DNA of 64,000 nucleotides from Candidatus Tritonobacter lacicola (GCA_030765135.1 JAVCDC010000101.1:1-64000); one strand, 5' to 3'. Numbered from the stretch's first letter, positions 1 to 8,307 are shown. The notes: generated by a model from the letters alone, not told the origin. Numbers and translations are program-made.

Positions 1-170
1 GTGGGCCTCCGTATGTGGGTTGTCTCGCCTATGGCGAGTTGATTGTTGTTGTCCAACAACCATACTACCCCATGCGGAGTGCCCCTCTAAACATAAGTTC
101 TCAAAGAGCTATTTTGGACAGGTCTGGGTCCAACCCCAATTTCGCCAAAGCATATGGAGAGCCGCTATTC

Positions 171-1199
171 ATGAAACGCTTCGCAAAAAACATGCCTTTA
201 TCTCTTTTTGTCATTCTCAGTTTCTCACTTGTATGCACTTCCACGATTCGAGCTGATACGCAGACCGACCCACTGCCCTCCTGGAATGAAGGTTCGACCA
301 AGCAGTCTATTGTGCGTTTCGTTGATCTCGTGACCAAAGAGGGAGGGAAGGGATACGTGCCCCCGGCCGAACGCATCGCAGTCTTCGACAACGATGGTAC
401 GCTCTGGGCCGAGAAGCCCATTGCCGTTGAGCTTGCTTTCACCCTGGATCGCGTCAAAGCGCTCGCGCCCAAGCATCCTGAGTGGAAGCAAAAGCAGCCT
501 TTCAAAGACGTTCTGGAAGGAGACTTGAAAAGCGTTCTTGCGGGCGGCGGCAAGACAATAAGTCAACTAGTGATGGCAACCAACACCGGCATGACGGTCG
601 CTGAGTTCGAACAGATCGTCTCAGATTGGATCGGCTCCGCGCGCAATCCGGTAACGAAGCGCCTCTACACGGAGATGGTCTATCAACCGATGCTCGAGTT
701 TCTGGCTTATCTGAGATCCAACGGCTTTAAGACCTATATAGTGTCCGGCGGCGGAATCGACTTCATGCGCCCCTGGACAGAAAACGTTTACGGTATCCCA
801 CCCGAGCAGGTCGTTGGTTCCTGCATCAAGGTAAAATACGAAATGCTCAAGAGCGGGCCGGTCCTGATGCTTCTCCCCGAGATGGACTTCATCGACGACA
901 AGGACGGCAAGCCGGTCGGAATTAACAGGTTCATCGGCCGTCGTCCTCTTCTCGCCTTCGGCAACTCTGACGGAGACCTTCAGATGCTCCAGTGGACTGC
1001 CGCCGGAAGCGGTTCACGTTTCATGGGACTGGTTCATCATACTGACGCCGAGAGAGAATGGGCCTATGATCGGAATGTATCACTCGGGCGCCTGGATAAG
1101 GCGCTCACAGAGGCGAAAGAAAAGGGCTGGACAGTCGTAGACATGAAAAAAGATTGGAAGGTCATCTTCCCAGTTCAGAGAAAGCAGGAAAAGAAATAA
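171..1199 (+). CDS. HAD-superfamily phosphatase, secreted (phosphoserine-phosphatase-like)
   Basis: Predicted haloacid-dehalogenase phosphohydrolase of 342 aa. The nucleophile motif FDNDGTLW, a later SGGG threonine/serine region and the GNSDGDLQML metal-binding motif are all present, in the order of phosphoserine-phosphatase-like HAD enzymes. I chose the ATG at 171 because it starts a normal signal peptide (MKRFAKN then a hydrophobic stretch ending near STIRA); the frame is open further upstream to position 15 but that extension looks non-coding. The enzyme therefore probably acts in the periplasm on an unknown phosphomonoester. An attC-like site starts 11 bp after the stop, so this gene may be the cargo of an integron cassette whose left end lies outside the window or has decayed. 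Confidence 0.85.
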   Translation: MKRFAKNMPLSLFVILSFSLVCTSTIRADTQTDPLPSWNEGSTKQSIVRFVDLVTKEGGKGYVPPAERIAVFDNDGTLWAEKPIAVELAFTLDRVKALAPKHPEWKQKQPFKDVLEGDLKSVLAGGGKTISQLVMATNTGMTVAEFEQIVSDWIGSARNPVTKRLYTEMVYQPMLEFLAYLRSNGFKTYIVSGGGIDFMRPWTENVYGIPPEQVVGSCIKVKYEMLKSGPVLMLLPEMDFIDDKDGKPVGINRFIGRRPLLAFGNSDGDLQMLQWTAAGSGSRFMGLVHHTDAEREWAYDRNVSLGRLDKALTEAKEKGWTVVDMKKDWKVIFPVQRKQEKK

Positions 1200-1209
1200 A
1201 TTGAACGCT

Positions 1210-1265
1210 AGCTAACCCGCCGCTCGAGCCGACGCGGTTCCCGCGGTCTCAGCTTTTCGTTAGCT
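1210..1265 (+). other. attC-like integron recombination site
   Basis: Directly after the HAD gene, AGCTAAC (1210-1216) and its exact complement GTTAGCT (1259-1265) enclose an imperfect hairpin. GCTCGAG on the left pairs with CTCAGC on the right leaving one unpaired C, and CGCGG pairs with CCGCG around a TTC loop. Two complementary core sites, unpaired spacers and a single extrahelical base on one arm are the structural hallmarks of integron attC sites; 56 bp is at the short end of the normal range. Confidence 0.75.
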
Positions 1266-1302
1266 GATTTTCAATCATCGATCACAAGAAAGGAGTATGA
1301 CG

Positions 1303-2835
1303 ATGAAACTACTCACCATGCTGAAATCATTCGGCTGCGCACTTGGCGGGATTGCTGTTTTCGCCGACCTGCCGGCGATGGCGAAAGAGAAGAAGCAGGA
1401 GAAACCCAATGTGGTATTCATCCTCGCCGATAACGTGGGCTACGGCGACATGGGTCCGTACGGTGGCGGAGAGCTTCGTGGAGCGCCGACGACGAACATT
1501 GATCGGCTCTCCCGCGAGGGTCTACGCTTAACACAGTATCTGGTGGAGCCCGCCTGCACACCATCGAGGGCGGCGCTGATGACCGGGCAATACTCGAACC
1601 GCAACGGCCTGTCGCTGGTCATCATGCCCGGTACCTCGAACACGCTCCCGGGCACGGCGTACACGATGGGGCAGTTGTTCAAGGGCGCAGGCTACGCCAC
1701 GGCCATCTATGGCAAATGGCACCTGGGCATCGCTCCGGAGAGCCTGCCGACGGCCCACGGATTCGACGAGTTCTACGGCCTCCCGCCCGACCTCACGTGG
1801 AACTGTTGCATTTCCCCCAGCACGATGGTGCTCACGCACTCGACTGACGAGTCACTCAGCGAGCTTCGTGAAGAGGGGCCGCATCTCTACGAGGCCGTTG
1901 CAAATGGTCCGTTGCGCAAGCTCAAACCGTACACGATGGAAGTTCGGCGCGAGATCGACTTTGAACTCACAAAGAAGGCCATCGACTTTATGGAGCGACA
2001 GACCGAGGCGGGCAAGCCGTTCTTCCTCTACCTGCCATTCTCGATGGGACATTATCCGAACCTCGCGTCGAAGCAGTTCGCGGGGAAGTCGCGGATCGGC
2101 CAGTATGGTGACAGGATGATGGAAGGCGACTACCACGTCGGCCAGATCCTCCAGGCACTGAAGGACCTCGAGATCGACGACAACACGCTTTTCGTCTTTG
2201 CCTCGGACAACGGGCCGCAAGGCGAGATCAATCGCGATCTGGGGAACCAGGGGACGCCGGACATGGGCAACACGGGTCCATTCCGGGGCGAGCTGGGCGA
2301 GGCAACCGAAGGCTCGATCCGAACATGTTGTTTCATCCGCTGGCCGGGCAAGGTCAAGCCGGGCACAACCTCGTATGCCATGTTCTCGATCATGGATTTC
2401 CTCCCGACCTTCGCCAATATCATTGGAGCCAAGATTCCGGACGACAGACCAATTGACGGCGTCGACCAGACCGACGTGCTGTTTGGCAAGAGCGAGGAGG
2501 GCGCGCGGGAGAGCCTGCTGACCTTCATCGGCGCGCACCTGGTGGCGGCGCGGTGGAAGCAATGGCGCATGTATTTCACCAACGTTCACCCGACCGGCCT
2601 CGGATTGCAGCGCATGGACGGCGTCCTCTCTGCCAGCGCGTCGTTGGCCTATCCGACGCTCTACAACATCGAAATGGACCCCCACGAGGATATTCAGGTC
2701 CCCGCCCAATTCCCCTGGGTCCAGGGGCTCGTCTTCAAGGAGATTGACAAGTACAAGGAGACCCTCAAGAAGTATCCGAACCCACCGCCGCCCAACATCA
2801 CGAAGATCCCGGCACCCGAACTCCAGAAGTTGTGA
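1303..2835 (+). CDS. Arylsulfatase, Cys-type (formylglycine-dependent), secreted
   Basis: Type I sulfatase of 510 aa with an N-terminal signal peptide. The core motif CTPSRAALMTG near residue 85 has the Cys that is oxidised to formylglycine; ADNVGYGD near residue 43 and SDNG further on supply metal ligands. The second Asp of the usual DD pair is Asn here, a variant I believe occurs in other sulfatases. An ATG at 1297 is only 1 nt from AGGAG (1291-1295), so the ATG at 1303 is the better start. The maturating enzyme is encoded 360 bp downstream. The gene is bracketed by GTTAGCTG (1259-1266) and its exact complement CAGCTAAC (2988-2995), the terminal signature of an integron cassette. Substrate unknown; sulfated polysaccharides or small sulfate esters are possible. 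Confidence 0.92.
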   Translation: MKLLTMLKSFGCALGGIAVFADLPAMAKEKKQEKPNVVFILADNVGYGDMGPYGGGELRGAPTTNIDRLSREGLRLTQYLVEPACTPSRAALMTGQYSNRNGLSLVIMPGTSNTLPGTAYTMGQLFKGAGYATAIYGKWHLGIAPESLPTAHGFDEFYGLPPDLTWNCCISPSTMVLTHSTDESLSELREEGPHLYEAVANGPLRKLKPYTMEVRREIDFELTKKAIDFMERQTEAGKPFFLYLPFSMGHYPNLASKQFAGKSRIGQYGDRMMEGDYHVGQILQALKDLEIDDNTLFVFASDNGPQGEINRDLGNQGTPDMGNTGPFRGELGEATEGSIRTCCFIRWPGKVKPGTTSYAMFSIMDFLPTFANIIGAKIPDDRPIDGVDQTDVLFGKSEEGARESLLTFIGAHLVAARWKQWRMYFTNVHPTGLGLQRMDGVLSASASLAYPTLYNIEMDPHEDIQVPAQFPWVQGLVFKEIDKYKETLKKYPNPPPPNITKIPAPELQKL

Positions 2836-3194
2836 GGGTATGTGGACTTCACAGTCCGGCTCCTGGGTCCGACAATGTGGCGTCTTGAAACGAGCCGTAC
2901 AGGGTTTCGGGTGCCGGCCGTCCTGTTTACCGCGAGGGCATTCACCGGTTAGGGAAAAGGCACAGACGTGGACAATTGCTGGCACGCCAGCTAACTATCC
3001 GTAGCATGCGGAGCTGCGGGCCGCGCGATTCAGGGAATAGGGAATAGAGAGGTCAAGAACACAGTTCCTATTCCCCATTCCCTACCCAATTCTCTATTTT
3101 CACTTCGTGCTCTTCGTGTCCTTCGTGGTTATATTCTCTCTTTTTCACTATAATGTGCTTTTAGGTGGGCTTTAATTCCAGACTCCCCATAGAT
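2836..3194. other. Spacer between sulfatase and maturase genes
   Basis: No gene seen. It holds CAGCTAAC at 2988-2995, which looks like the left core of a cassette attC whose right half is missing. Then follow AT-rich direct words (GGGAATAG) and an ACGAAG-type repeat at 3104-3132, which returns in inverted orientation at 4451-4469, just after the maturase gene. Confidence 0.6.
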
Positions 3195-4451
3195 ATGACC
3201 GATTACACAGAACAAAAACCTGCTCAGAAGCTCGTCGCCCATCTGATGGCCAAGCCGGCGGGACCGGACTGCAACCTCAACTGCGGCTACTGCTTCTACC
3301 TGGAGAAAGAAGCACTCTTCCCGGAAGGCGGCCGGTACCGGATGTCCGACGAGGTCCTGGAAACGTACATCCGGAAGACTGCGGAGTACCAGACCGTCCC
3401 CGAGCTTCTTTACGCCTGGCAGGGCGGCGAGCCGACACTGATGGGGATCGACTTCTTCAGGAAGGCGGTCGAACTGGAGAAACGGTACGCAGGAGGGAGG
3501 AGGATCGCAAACACGCTCCAGACCAACGGGATACTCATCGATGACGAGTGGTGCCGGTTTCTTGCCGAGAATAAATTTCTCGTGGGCCTCAGTCTCGACG
3601 GCCCGAAAGACGTCCATGACCGTTATCGGAAAGACCGGGGCGGCGAACCGACCTTCGACCGTGTCATGCGGGCCATGGATCTGTTGAAGAAACACGGGGT
3701 CGAGTTCAATATCCTCGCCTGCGTGACCCGGGAGTCAGCGAAGAGGCCGCTCGATGTCTACCGGTTTTTCAAGGAGCAGGGCGTCCGGTTCATCCAGTTG
3801 ATCCCTATCGTGGAACGGATGCCCGACACCGAGTCCGAACGGCTGGGGCTGAAGCTGGGCATGCCGGCATCCATCGATAATAGCGACGAACCGAACGTCA
3901 CCCCCTGGACTATGATCCCGGAAGACTACGGTGATTTCCTGATCGGCGTCTTCGACGAGTGGGTGAAGAATGATATCGGTTCCGTCTTCATCATGAACTT
4001 CGAGTGGTTCGTCGTTAACTGGATGGGGATGCTCCAGGCGAACTGCTTCTTCTCCGAGCGCTGCGGCCAGGCGGTCATCGTCGAGCACAACGGGGACGTC
4101 TACTCCTGCGATCACTTCGTCTACCCGAAATACCGTCTCGGGAACATCCTCGCCGGGGAACCGGGGGAGATGATCGACTCAGAAAAACAGCTCCGGTTCG
4201 GGGCGGTCAAGGAGGAGTCGCTCCCGAAGTACTGCCGGGAGTGCGACTTCCTCTTCGCCTGCCGGGGGGAGTGCCCCAAGCACCGTTTCCTGAAAACGCC
4301 GGACGGAGAGCCGGGACTGAACTACCTCTGTACCGGATATAAAAAATTCTTCAACCATGTCCGCCCCTACATGGACGCTATCGTCCAGACCATCCGGATG
4401 GGCTGCCCGGCGGAGAAGGTGATGGACCTGGTCCGGAAAGGGAAAATTTAA
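3195..4451 (+). CDS. Anaerobic sulfatase-maturating enzyme (radical SAM, SPASM domain)
   Basis: Radical SAM enzyme of 418 aa that oxidises the active-site Cys (or Ser) of sulfatases to formylglycine without oxygen. CNLNCGYCFY near residue 25 is the CxxxCxxC ligand set for the SAM-binding cluster. The C-terminal half has the SPASM-type cysteines (CGQAV, YSCDHF, CRECDFLFACRGECPKHR) that bind two auxiliary clusters. ATG 3195 is taken as the start; GTG 3165 is an in-frame alternative but adds no recognised sequence. Its obvious client is the CTPSR sulfatase just upstream, same strand. The gene is flanked by inverted copies of an ACGAAG-rich repeat (3114-3132 and 4451-4469), so it may have moved separately from the sulfatase. 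Confidence 0.93.
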   Translation: MTDYTEQKPAQKLVAHLMAKPAGPDCNLNCGYCFYLEKEALFPEGGRYRMSDEVLETYIRKTAEYQTVPELLYAWQGGEPTLMGIDFFRKAVELEKRYAGGRRIANTLQTNGILIDDEWCRFLAENKFLVGLSLDGPKDVHDRYRKDRGGEPTFDRVMRAMDLLKKHGVEFNILACVTRESAKRPLDVYRFFKEQGVRFIQLIPIVERMPDTESERLGLKLGMPASIDNSDEPNVTPWTMIPEDYGDFLIGVFDEWVKNDIGSVFIMNFEWFVVNWMGMLQANCFFSERCGQAVIVEHNGDVYSCDHFVYPKYRLGNILAGEPGEMIDSEKQLRFGAVKEESLPKYCRECDFLFACRGECPKHRFLKTPDGEPGLNYLCTGYKKFFNHVRPYMDAIVQTIRMGCPAEKVMDLVRKGKI

Positions 4452-4628
4452 CCACGAAGAACACGAAGGCTAACGACAGTTTCTAGTTTCTTGTTTCTAG
4501 TTTCTCGTACAAAATATTACTTATCAAGTAACTAGTAACCATAAACCGCCTTCCGGTGCCTTGGTGTCTTGGTGGCTATATAGAGAAGTGACGGCTCGAA
4601 TGAAGGAACAGTTGCGAGGAAGAGTAAA

Positions 4629-4799
4629 ATGATGGATAAGTTTTCAAAAAACCTTCAGTCCGATAAAGACTTCATGGCGGTAGTTCAACTTATAAGGAGC
4701 GCGGGGGTCGAATCTTTCCTCTTTTTAATTGACGTTAGAAGGACAGGAGGCAGCGATTGGGGTCAAACCTATGCAATTGACAATTTGACCTATGAATAA
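4629..4799 (+). pseudogene. Possible truncated ORF running into a repeat
   Basis: A 56-codon frame starting MMDKFSKNLQSDKDF. The first 25 or so residues read like normal coding sequence. From 4702 the DNA matches the spacer repeat at 5866 (GGGGGTCGAATCTTTCCTC), so the C-terminal part is repeat-derived. It may be the 5' end of a gene cut by the repeat. No function recognised. Confidence 0.35.
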
Positions 4800-4800
4800 T

Positions 4801-4909
4801 AGGGGGCGGACCCACATAGCCAATCATTGAAAAACGAGAAAGGATCTTATACGGCAGATTCGGCCATTTCCCAGCCGCTTATACGGTCCGTATAAGACTA
4901 TGTTGGCTG
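4801..4909 (+). repeat. Dispersed repeat R1, copy a
   Basis: About 110 bp nearly identical to 5929-6036. Both copies contain ATCATTGAAAAACGAG and a hairpin with TCTTATACGG / CCGTATAAGA arms. Both end at a GTTRRRY-like core (here GTTGGCT) immediately before a gene, so R1 occupies the place of an attC right end. Weaker similarity extends upstream to 4702. Confidence 0.7.
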
Positions 4910-4930
4910 GAAAGAGAGAAAGACGAGACC

Positions 4931-5479
4931 ATGACTTCAGAAATCGCTATCAGGAGCGAGACGAACGACGATATCGGAGCCATAGCCGAGGTGACGATCG
5001 CGGCGTTTCAGACCTTGGAGATTAGCAACCACACTGAGCAGTTTATCATCGAGGCACTGCGCGCCGCCAATGCCCTCACGATATCGCTCGTCGCAGACTT
5101 AGATGGTCGCATCGTAGGGCATATTGCGTTCTCGCCGGTGACCATTTCGGACGGCACACAGAATTGGTACGGACTTGGACCTGTTTCGGTCTTGCCGGAA
5201 TACCAGCGTCAGGGCATTGGCAAGGCCCTAATCCATGAGGGATTATCACGGCTGAAGAGCATGCACGCTCGGGGCTGTTGTCTCGTGGGGCAACCGGAGT
5301 ATTACAAGAAGTTCGGGTTCGATAACGTTCCGGAACTTGTCCATGGGGGAGTACCACCGGAAGTCTTTCTCGCACTGTCTTTCGACGGAAACATTCCGCG
5401 GGGTATTGTCACTTTCCACGAAGGATTCAAAGCGGATGGCCAACGAGAGCGTCCAGGCGACGCCTTACAGAGCGCCTGA
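4931..5479 (+). CDS. GNAT-family N-acetyltransferase
   Basis: 182-aa GCN5-related acetyltransferase. The acetyl-CoA motif A is visible as LGPVSVLPEYQRQGIGKALI (Q/RxxGxG/A type), preceded by beta strands with GHIAFSPVTI and followed by GCCLVGQPEYYKKFGF, as in YhbS-type putative acetyltransferases. Substrate unknown. The last dozen codons and the stop lie inside an attC-like hairpin (5438-5494), so the cassette's recombination site doubles as the gene's 3' end. GTTGGC before the gene (4902) matches GCCAAC (5439) as complementary cassette ends. Confidence 0.9.
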   Translation: MTSEIAIRSETNDDIGAIAEVTIAAFQTLEISNHTEQFIIEALRAANALTISLVADLDGRIVGHIAFSPVTISDGTQNWYGLGPVSVLPEYQRQGIGKALIHEGLSRLKSMHARGCCLVGQPEYYKKFGFDNVPELVHGGVPPEVFLALSFDGNIPRGIVTFHEGFKADGQRERPGDALQSA

Positions 5480-5494
5480 CGCTCAGCGTTATGC
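5438..5494 (+). other. attC-like integron recombination site overlapping the GNAT 3' end
   Basis: GCCAAC at 5439 pairs with the GTTGGC that opens this cassette at 4902. The arms GAGCGTCCAGGCG and CGCCTGACGCTC pair except for one extra C on the left, the extrahelical base expected of attC. GTTATGC at 5488-5494 is the right core and belongs to the next cassette. The GNAT stop codon is at 5477-5479, within the right arm. Confidence 0.8.
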
Positions 5495-5550
5495 AAAAAC
5501 AAATTTAGGCGATGTAAATGGATACCTATATAAAAAATGAAAAGTAATTT

Positions 5551-5841
5551 ATGACAATCGAAGCTACAACCCTGCCTGATACCGAGGTGACCTGTGTAAA
5601 CTGCGAGGCCTGCTGTTGCCGTTTAGAAGTAAGGCTCATTACCGATACCGGAGTGCCCGATAATTTTATTGAGATAGATAAGTGGGGCGGGATGAGCATG
5701 GCGCGGCTAGAAGATGGCTGGTGTTCGGCCTTGGACCGAAACACCATGATTTGTATGATTTACGAGAAGCGGCCATGGATTTGCCGTGAATTTGAGATGG
5801 GAGGATACGAGTGTATTTCCGAGCGAGCCGCCAATCTGTAG
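5551..5841 (+). CDS. CxxCxxCC (YkgJ-type) metal-cluster protein
   Basis: 96-aa protein of the YkgJ/UPF0153-type zinc or iron chelating family. It shows CVNCEACCC near the N-terminus and CMIYEKRPWICREFEMGGYEC near the C-terminus, the two Cys groups typical of the family. Exact function is unknown in the family. The upstream core GTTATGCAA (5488-5496) is the exact complement of TTGCATAAC (5843-5851) right after the stop, so the gene sits alone in one cassette-like unit. Confidence 0.85.
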   Translation: MTIEATTLPDTEVTCVNCEACCCRLEVRLITDTGVPDNFIEIDKWGGMSMARLEDGWCSALDRNTMICMIYEKRPWICREFEMGGYECISERAANL

Positions 5842-5842
5842 A

Positions 5843-6036
5843 TTGCATAACAAGGCAAATGTAGGAAGGGGGTCGAATCTTTCCTCTTTACAATTGAGGC
5901 TGGAAGCACAGAAGTAACAGGATAATCGGGGGCGCGGACCTACATAACCAATCATTGAAAAACGAGAAAGGATCTTATACGGTAGATACGGCCATTTCCC
6001 GGCCGCTTATGCGGACCGTATAAGACTCTGTTAGGA
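5843..6036 (+). other. Cassette 3' end with repeat R1 copy b
   Basis: TTGCATAAC (5843-5851) complements the start of the preceding cassette, and GTTAGGA (6030-6036) starts the next one. Between them lie R1 copy b (5929-6036) and its upstream extension. At about 190 bp this is longer than a classical attC, and its central pairing is poorer apart from the TCTTATACGG-type hairpin. Confidence 0.6.
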
Positions 6037-6042
6037 GCCTAA

Positions 6043-6426
6043 ATGATCTTAGGAATTTTATTAATTTTGTGTGCCCTATTTATAGTTTATGTTGAGGGAG
6101 TTCAGCCATTTGCAATTTGGAATTGCGTTCCTGTAGCTATTGTTTATTTGATTATTAGGGTTGCATTAAAAAAAGCTGAGGGGGTGTGGCGAAATATGCC
6201 TCTCTCTCGTAGAATGGGACTGATTGGATTTAGTATTTTTACTCTTGCCTTTACTCTCTTTCTCCACTTTGCTTGGCTTTTTGATTTAGGGCAGATAGCA
6301 ACAAGTTCGTCAACCTCGGCTCTGATATTCATCTTCATTCCACCGTATTCGTTGGCCGCTGGTGGCATTGGCCTTTTTATTGGTTGGTTACTTGGAAGAG
6401 GGATTTCTTATACCATTCAGAGGTAG
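6043..6426 (+). CDS. Small integral membrane protein, unknown
   Basis: 127-aa protein with four hydrophobic segments (about residues 1-18, 22-40, 58-82 and 95-120), no recognised domain, and AT-rich codons compared with the core genes. The start ATG lies 6 bp after the core GTTAGGA (6030-6036). TCCTAAC follows the stop at 6446-6452 as its exact complement, so this looks like single-gene cassette cargo with unknown function. Confidence 0.7.
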   Translation: MILGILLILCALFIVYVEGVQPFAIWNCVPVAIVYLIIRVALKKAEGVWRNMPLSRRMGLIGFSIFTLAFTLFLHFAWLFDLGQIATSSSTSALIFIFIPPYSLAAGGIGLFIGWLLGRGISYTIQR

Positions 6427-6445
6427 ACACAAATTTTCAAGGAGT

Positions 6446-6530
6446 TCCTAACCCTAATAAGGCCTCCAAGTGTCAATAAAGAAAAATAGGCAAAATCCTC
6501 CTGTCGCGGAAAAACAATATTTCACACGGG
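6446..6530 (+). repeat. Dispersed repeat R2, copy a
   Basis: Begins with TCCTAAC, then CTAATAAGGCCTCCAAGTGT, AATAGGCAAAATCCTCC and TGTCGCGGAAAAACAATATT. Four copies occur (also 8532, 11229, 16477), each starting just after a gene at an AAC, three of them at a RYYYAAC-like core. Confidence 0.8.
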
Positions 6531-6695
6531 GTCAAGGTCGGGGGTCAAACCTGAGCAGTGGACTTAGAAAAAAGACCGCAGGGGACCAAAAGGGGGGACG
6601 GAGTTGACTTGTTGACTTTCTTGTTGGTGGGATGCCCGCAGTACGATGTTGTAAGGGGATTGTTTTTAACGCAGTACGAACAAAGGAGGGGTATC

Positions 6696-7538
6696 ATGGA
6701 AGTCAGAGAGATCCCTGTAGATAAGATCATCGGCAGCCTCTGCCGCATGCGCCTCGAGTTCGACTATGAGAAGGAATCGCTCCTCATCTCCATAAAGGCG
6801 TCCGGCGTTCTCGACCCGATCAAGGTGAAGAAGACGCGTGGCGGCTACGTCCTCTTCGCAGGCCACCGCCGCCTCGACTGCGCGAGGGAGCTCAAGCACA
6901 AGACCGTCAGGGCCGAGGTGTGGGAGGGGCTCACCGACCAGAAGGCCGCCCTCATGGGCTTCGTGGAGAACATCAACCGCAAGGACTTCACGCCCCTGGA
7001 GGAGGGCTACGCGTACAAGAAGCTCGTCGAGGAGTACGGCTACGAGGTGGACGACCTGGTGGAGCCGTGCGCGAAGCCCCGCAGCAGGATCTACAAGCTC
7101 CTCAGGCTGATAGAGGATATGACGGAGGAGATGAAGCAGGCGATCCTCGCCGGCAAGATGAGTGTCGGCCACGCCCTCATCCTCCTGCGCATCAAGGACC
7201 TGAAGCTGCGCAAGAAGCTGTTTGGGGAGATCGTCGATGGTACGCTGAAGCTCGACGACCTGGAGTACATCCTCTACCGCCAGAAGCCCGACTCGAAGAA
7301 GAACAAGCGCGAGCTCCTTCTCGATATCGTGGAGGACGTGTACGAGAAGGACCCCGTCGTCCAGAAGATGTGGCTGAAGAGCGTCCACATCCACCGCAGC
7401 CAGAAGGGGGACAAGATCACGGTTGAGATCACCGGCCCCATGGACATTGTGGATAAGCTCGAGGCCCTCACAGAGCCGATAAAAAAGGCCCGGAAGCGTT
7501 TCAAGAAAGTGGTGGGGTGGGAAAACGACATCCCCTGA
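6696..7538 (+). CDS. ParB/RepB/Spo0J-family DNA-binding protein (orphan)
   Basis: 280-aa ParB-like protein. The N-terminal ParB domain carries GGYVLFAGHRRLDCAREL, the GxRR-type box that binds and hydrolyses CTP in the family, followed by VENINRKDFTPLEEGYAY and an HTH region (KPRSRIYKLLRLIEDM; SVGHALILLRI). Start at ATG 6696 is supported by AAAGGAGG just upstream; the frame is open to 6558 but the extension has no such site. There is no ParA partner and no obvious parS-like site nearby, so it is more likely a regulator or relic of a plasmid or phage than a working partition system. Its strongly GC-biased third positions contrast with the AT-rich neighbours, suggesting a separate origin. Confidence 0.85.
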   Translation: MEVREIPVDKIIGSLCRMRLEFDYEKESLLISIKASGVLDPIKVKKTRGGYVLFAGHRRLDCARELKHKTVRAEVWEGLTDQKAALMGFVENINRKDFTPLEEGYAYKKLVEEYGYEVDDLVEPCAKPRSRIYKLLRLIEDMTEEMKQAILAGKMSVGHALILLRIKDLKLRKKLFGEIVDGTLKLDDLEYILYRQKPDSKKNKRELLLDIVEDVYEKDPVVQKMWLKSVHIHRSQKGDKITVEITGPMDIVDKLEALTEPIKKARKRFKKVVGWENDIP

Positions 7539-8013
7539 AAAACATTCACTCCGCACTGATCAAATGTTCAAAAATAAATATTCGCATTCGCGCCAAATTT
7601 CCCGATTTTCAAAGTAATTTCAAGTAGTAGACCCCCAGTCTCAAGTTGAGACTGGAGACTAAAATCAATATTTATCTTGACACAGTTGTTGATGCCGCCC
7701 AGTGATAAGTGGGCCCGGACCTGCGTAACTCAGAGAGCCATCTTGGGCGCTGAACTATAATAATTCCGTATGGTGCCCCGGAATTCTCAGGTAAATAGGT
7801 TTCTCACTTTCGCACGAAAGTGAGAAACCCATCTGGACGGTAGATGAGTATGCTGTCTTCGGAATTATTCCCTGGAATTACCACGGCTCAGAGGTTCCCA
7901 CGACTGGGAGTACTCCACCCCGGAGGTGGGGCAGGTCGTCTGTTGATGATGCACACGAACATCGATCGAATATTTTTATTGCAATCGCACTACAATATAC
8001 TTACAGTGTAAAT
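7539..8013. other. Spacer with palindromes
   Basis: No gene seen. A perfect 15-bp stem hairpin (7798-7829; GGTTTCTCACTTTCG and its complement) sits inside a larger element with GGAATT and AATTCC ends. A CCACCCCGGAGGTGG hairpin follows near 7916. The same TTCTCACTTTCG hairpin recurs at 56368-56393. Confidence 0.6.
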
Positions 8014-8307
8014 ATGGGCAGAATAACCTTTAATTGGAGCGAGCAAAAGAACAAGGCAAATCAGAAGAAGCATGGAGTTTCTTTTGAAGAGGCCCAAACA
8101 GTGTTTTTCGATGAGAACGCCATTGAGTTCTTCGACCCGGATCATTCAGAAACAGCAGATAGATTCCTCATGCTCGGGCTCAGTGTTCGTTTGAGAATCC
8201 TTGTGATTTGTCATTGTTATCGCGAGAGTAATTTTGAGATTAGAATCATCTCTGCTCGTAAAGCAACTAAGAAAGAGCAACAAAGCTACTCAAGAGGTGG
8301 AAAATGA
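8014..8307 (+). CDS. brnT: BrnT-family toxin (ribonuclease), type II TA
   Basis: 97-aa BrnT toxin. FNWSEQKNKANQKKHGVSFEEAQTVFFD near the N-terminus and RIISARKATKKEQQSY near the C-terminus are the family signatures. BrnT has a RelE-like fold and cuts RNA to stop growth. The stop overlaps the BrnA start (ATGA, 8304-8307), the usual toxin-first arrangement. A further cassette-like TA module lies 500 bp downstream. Confidence 0.92.
   Translation: MGRITFNWSEQKNKANQKKHGVSFEEAQTVFFDENAIEFFDPDHSETADRFLMLGLSVRLRILVICHCYRESNFEIRIISARKATKKEQQSYSRGGK

Noticed and set aside
1852-2985. Long open frame on the minus strand opposite the sulfatase gene
   Set aside because: It mirrors the codon bias of the clear sulfatase gene and has no family motifs; a shadow frame.
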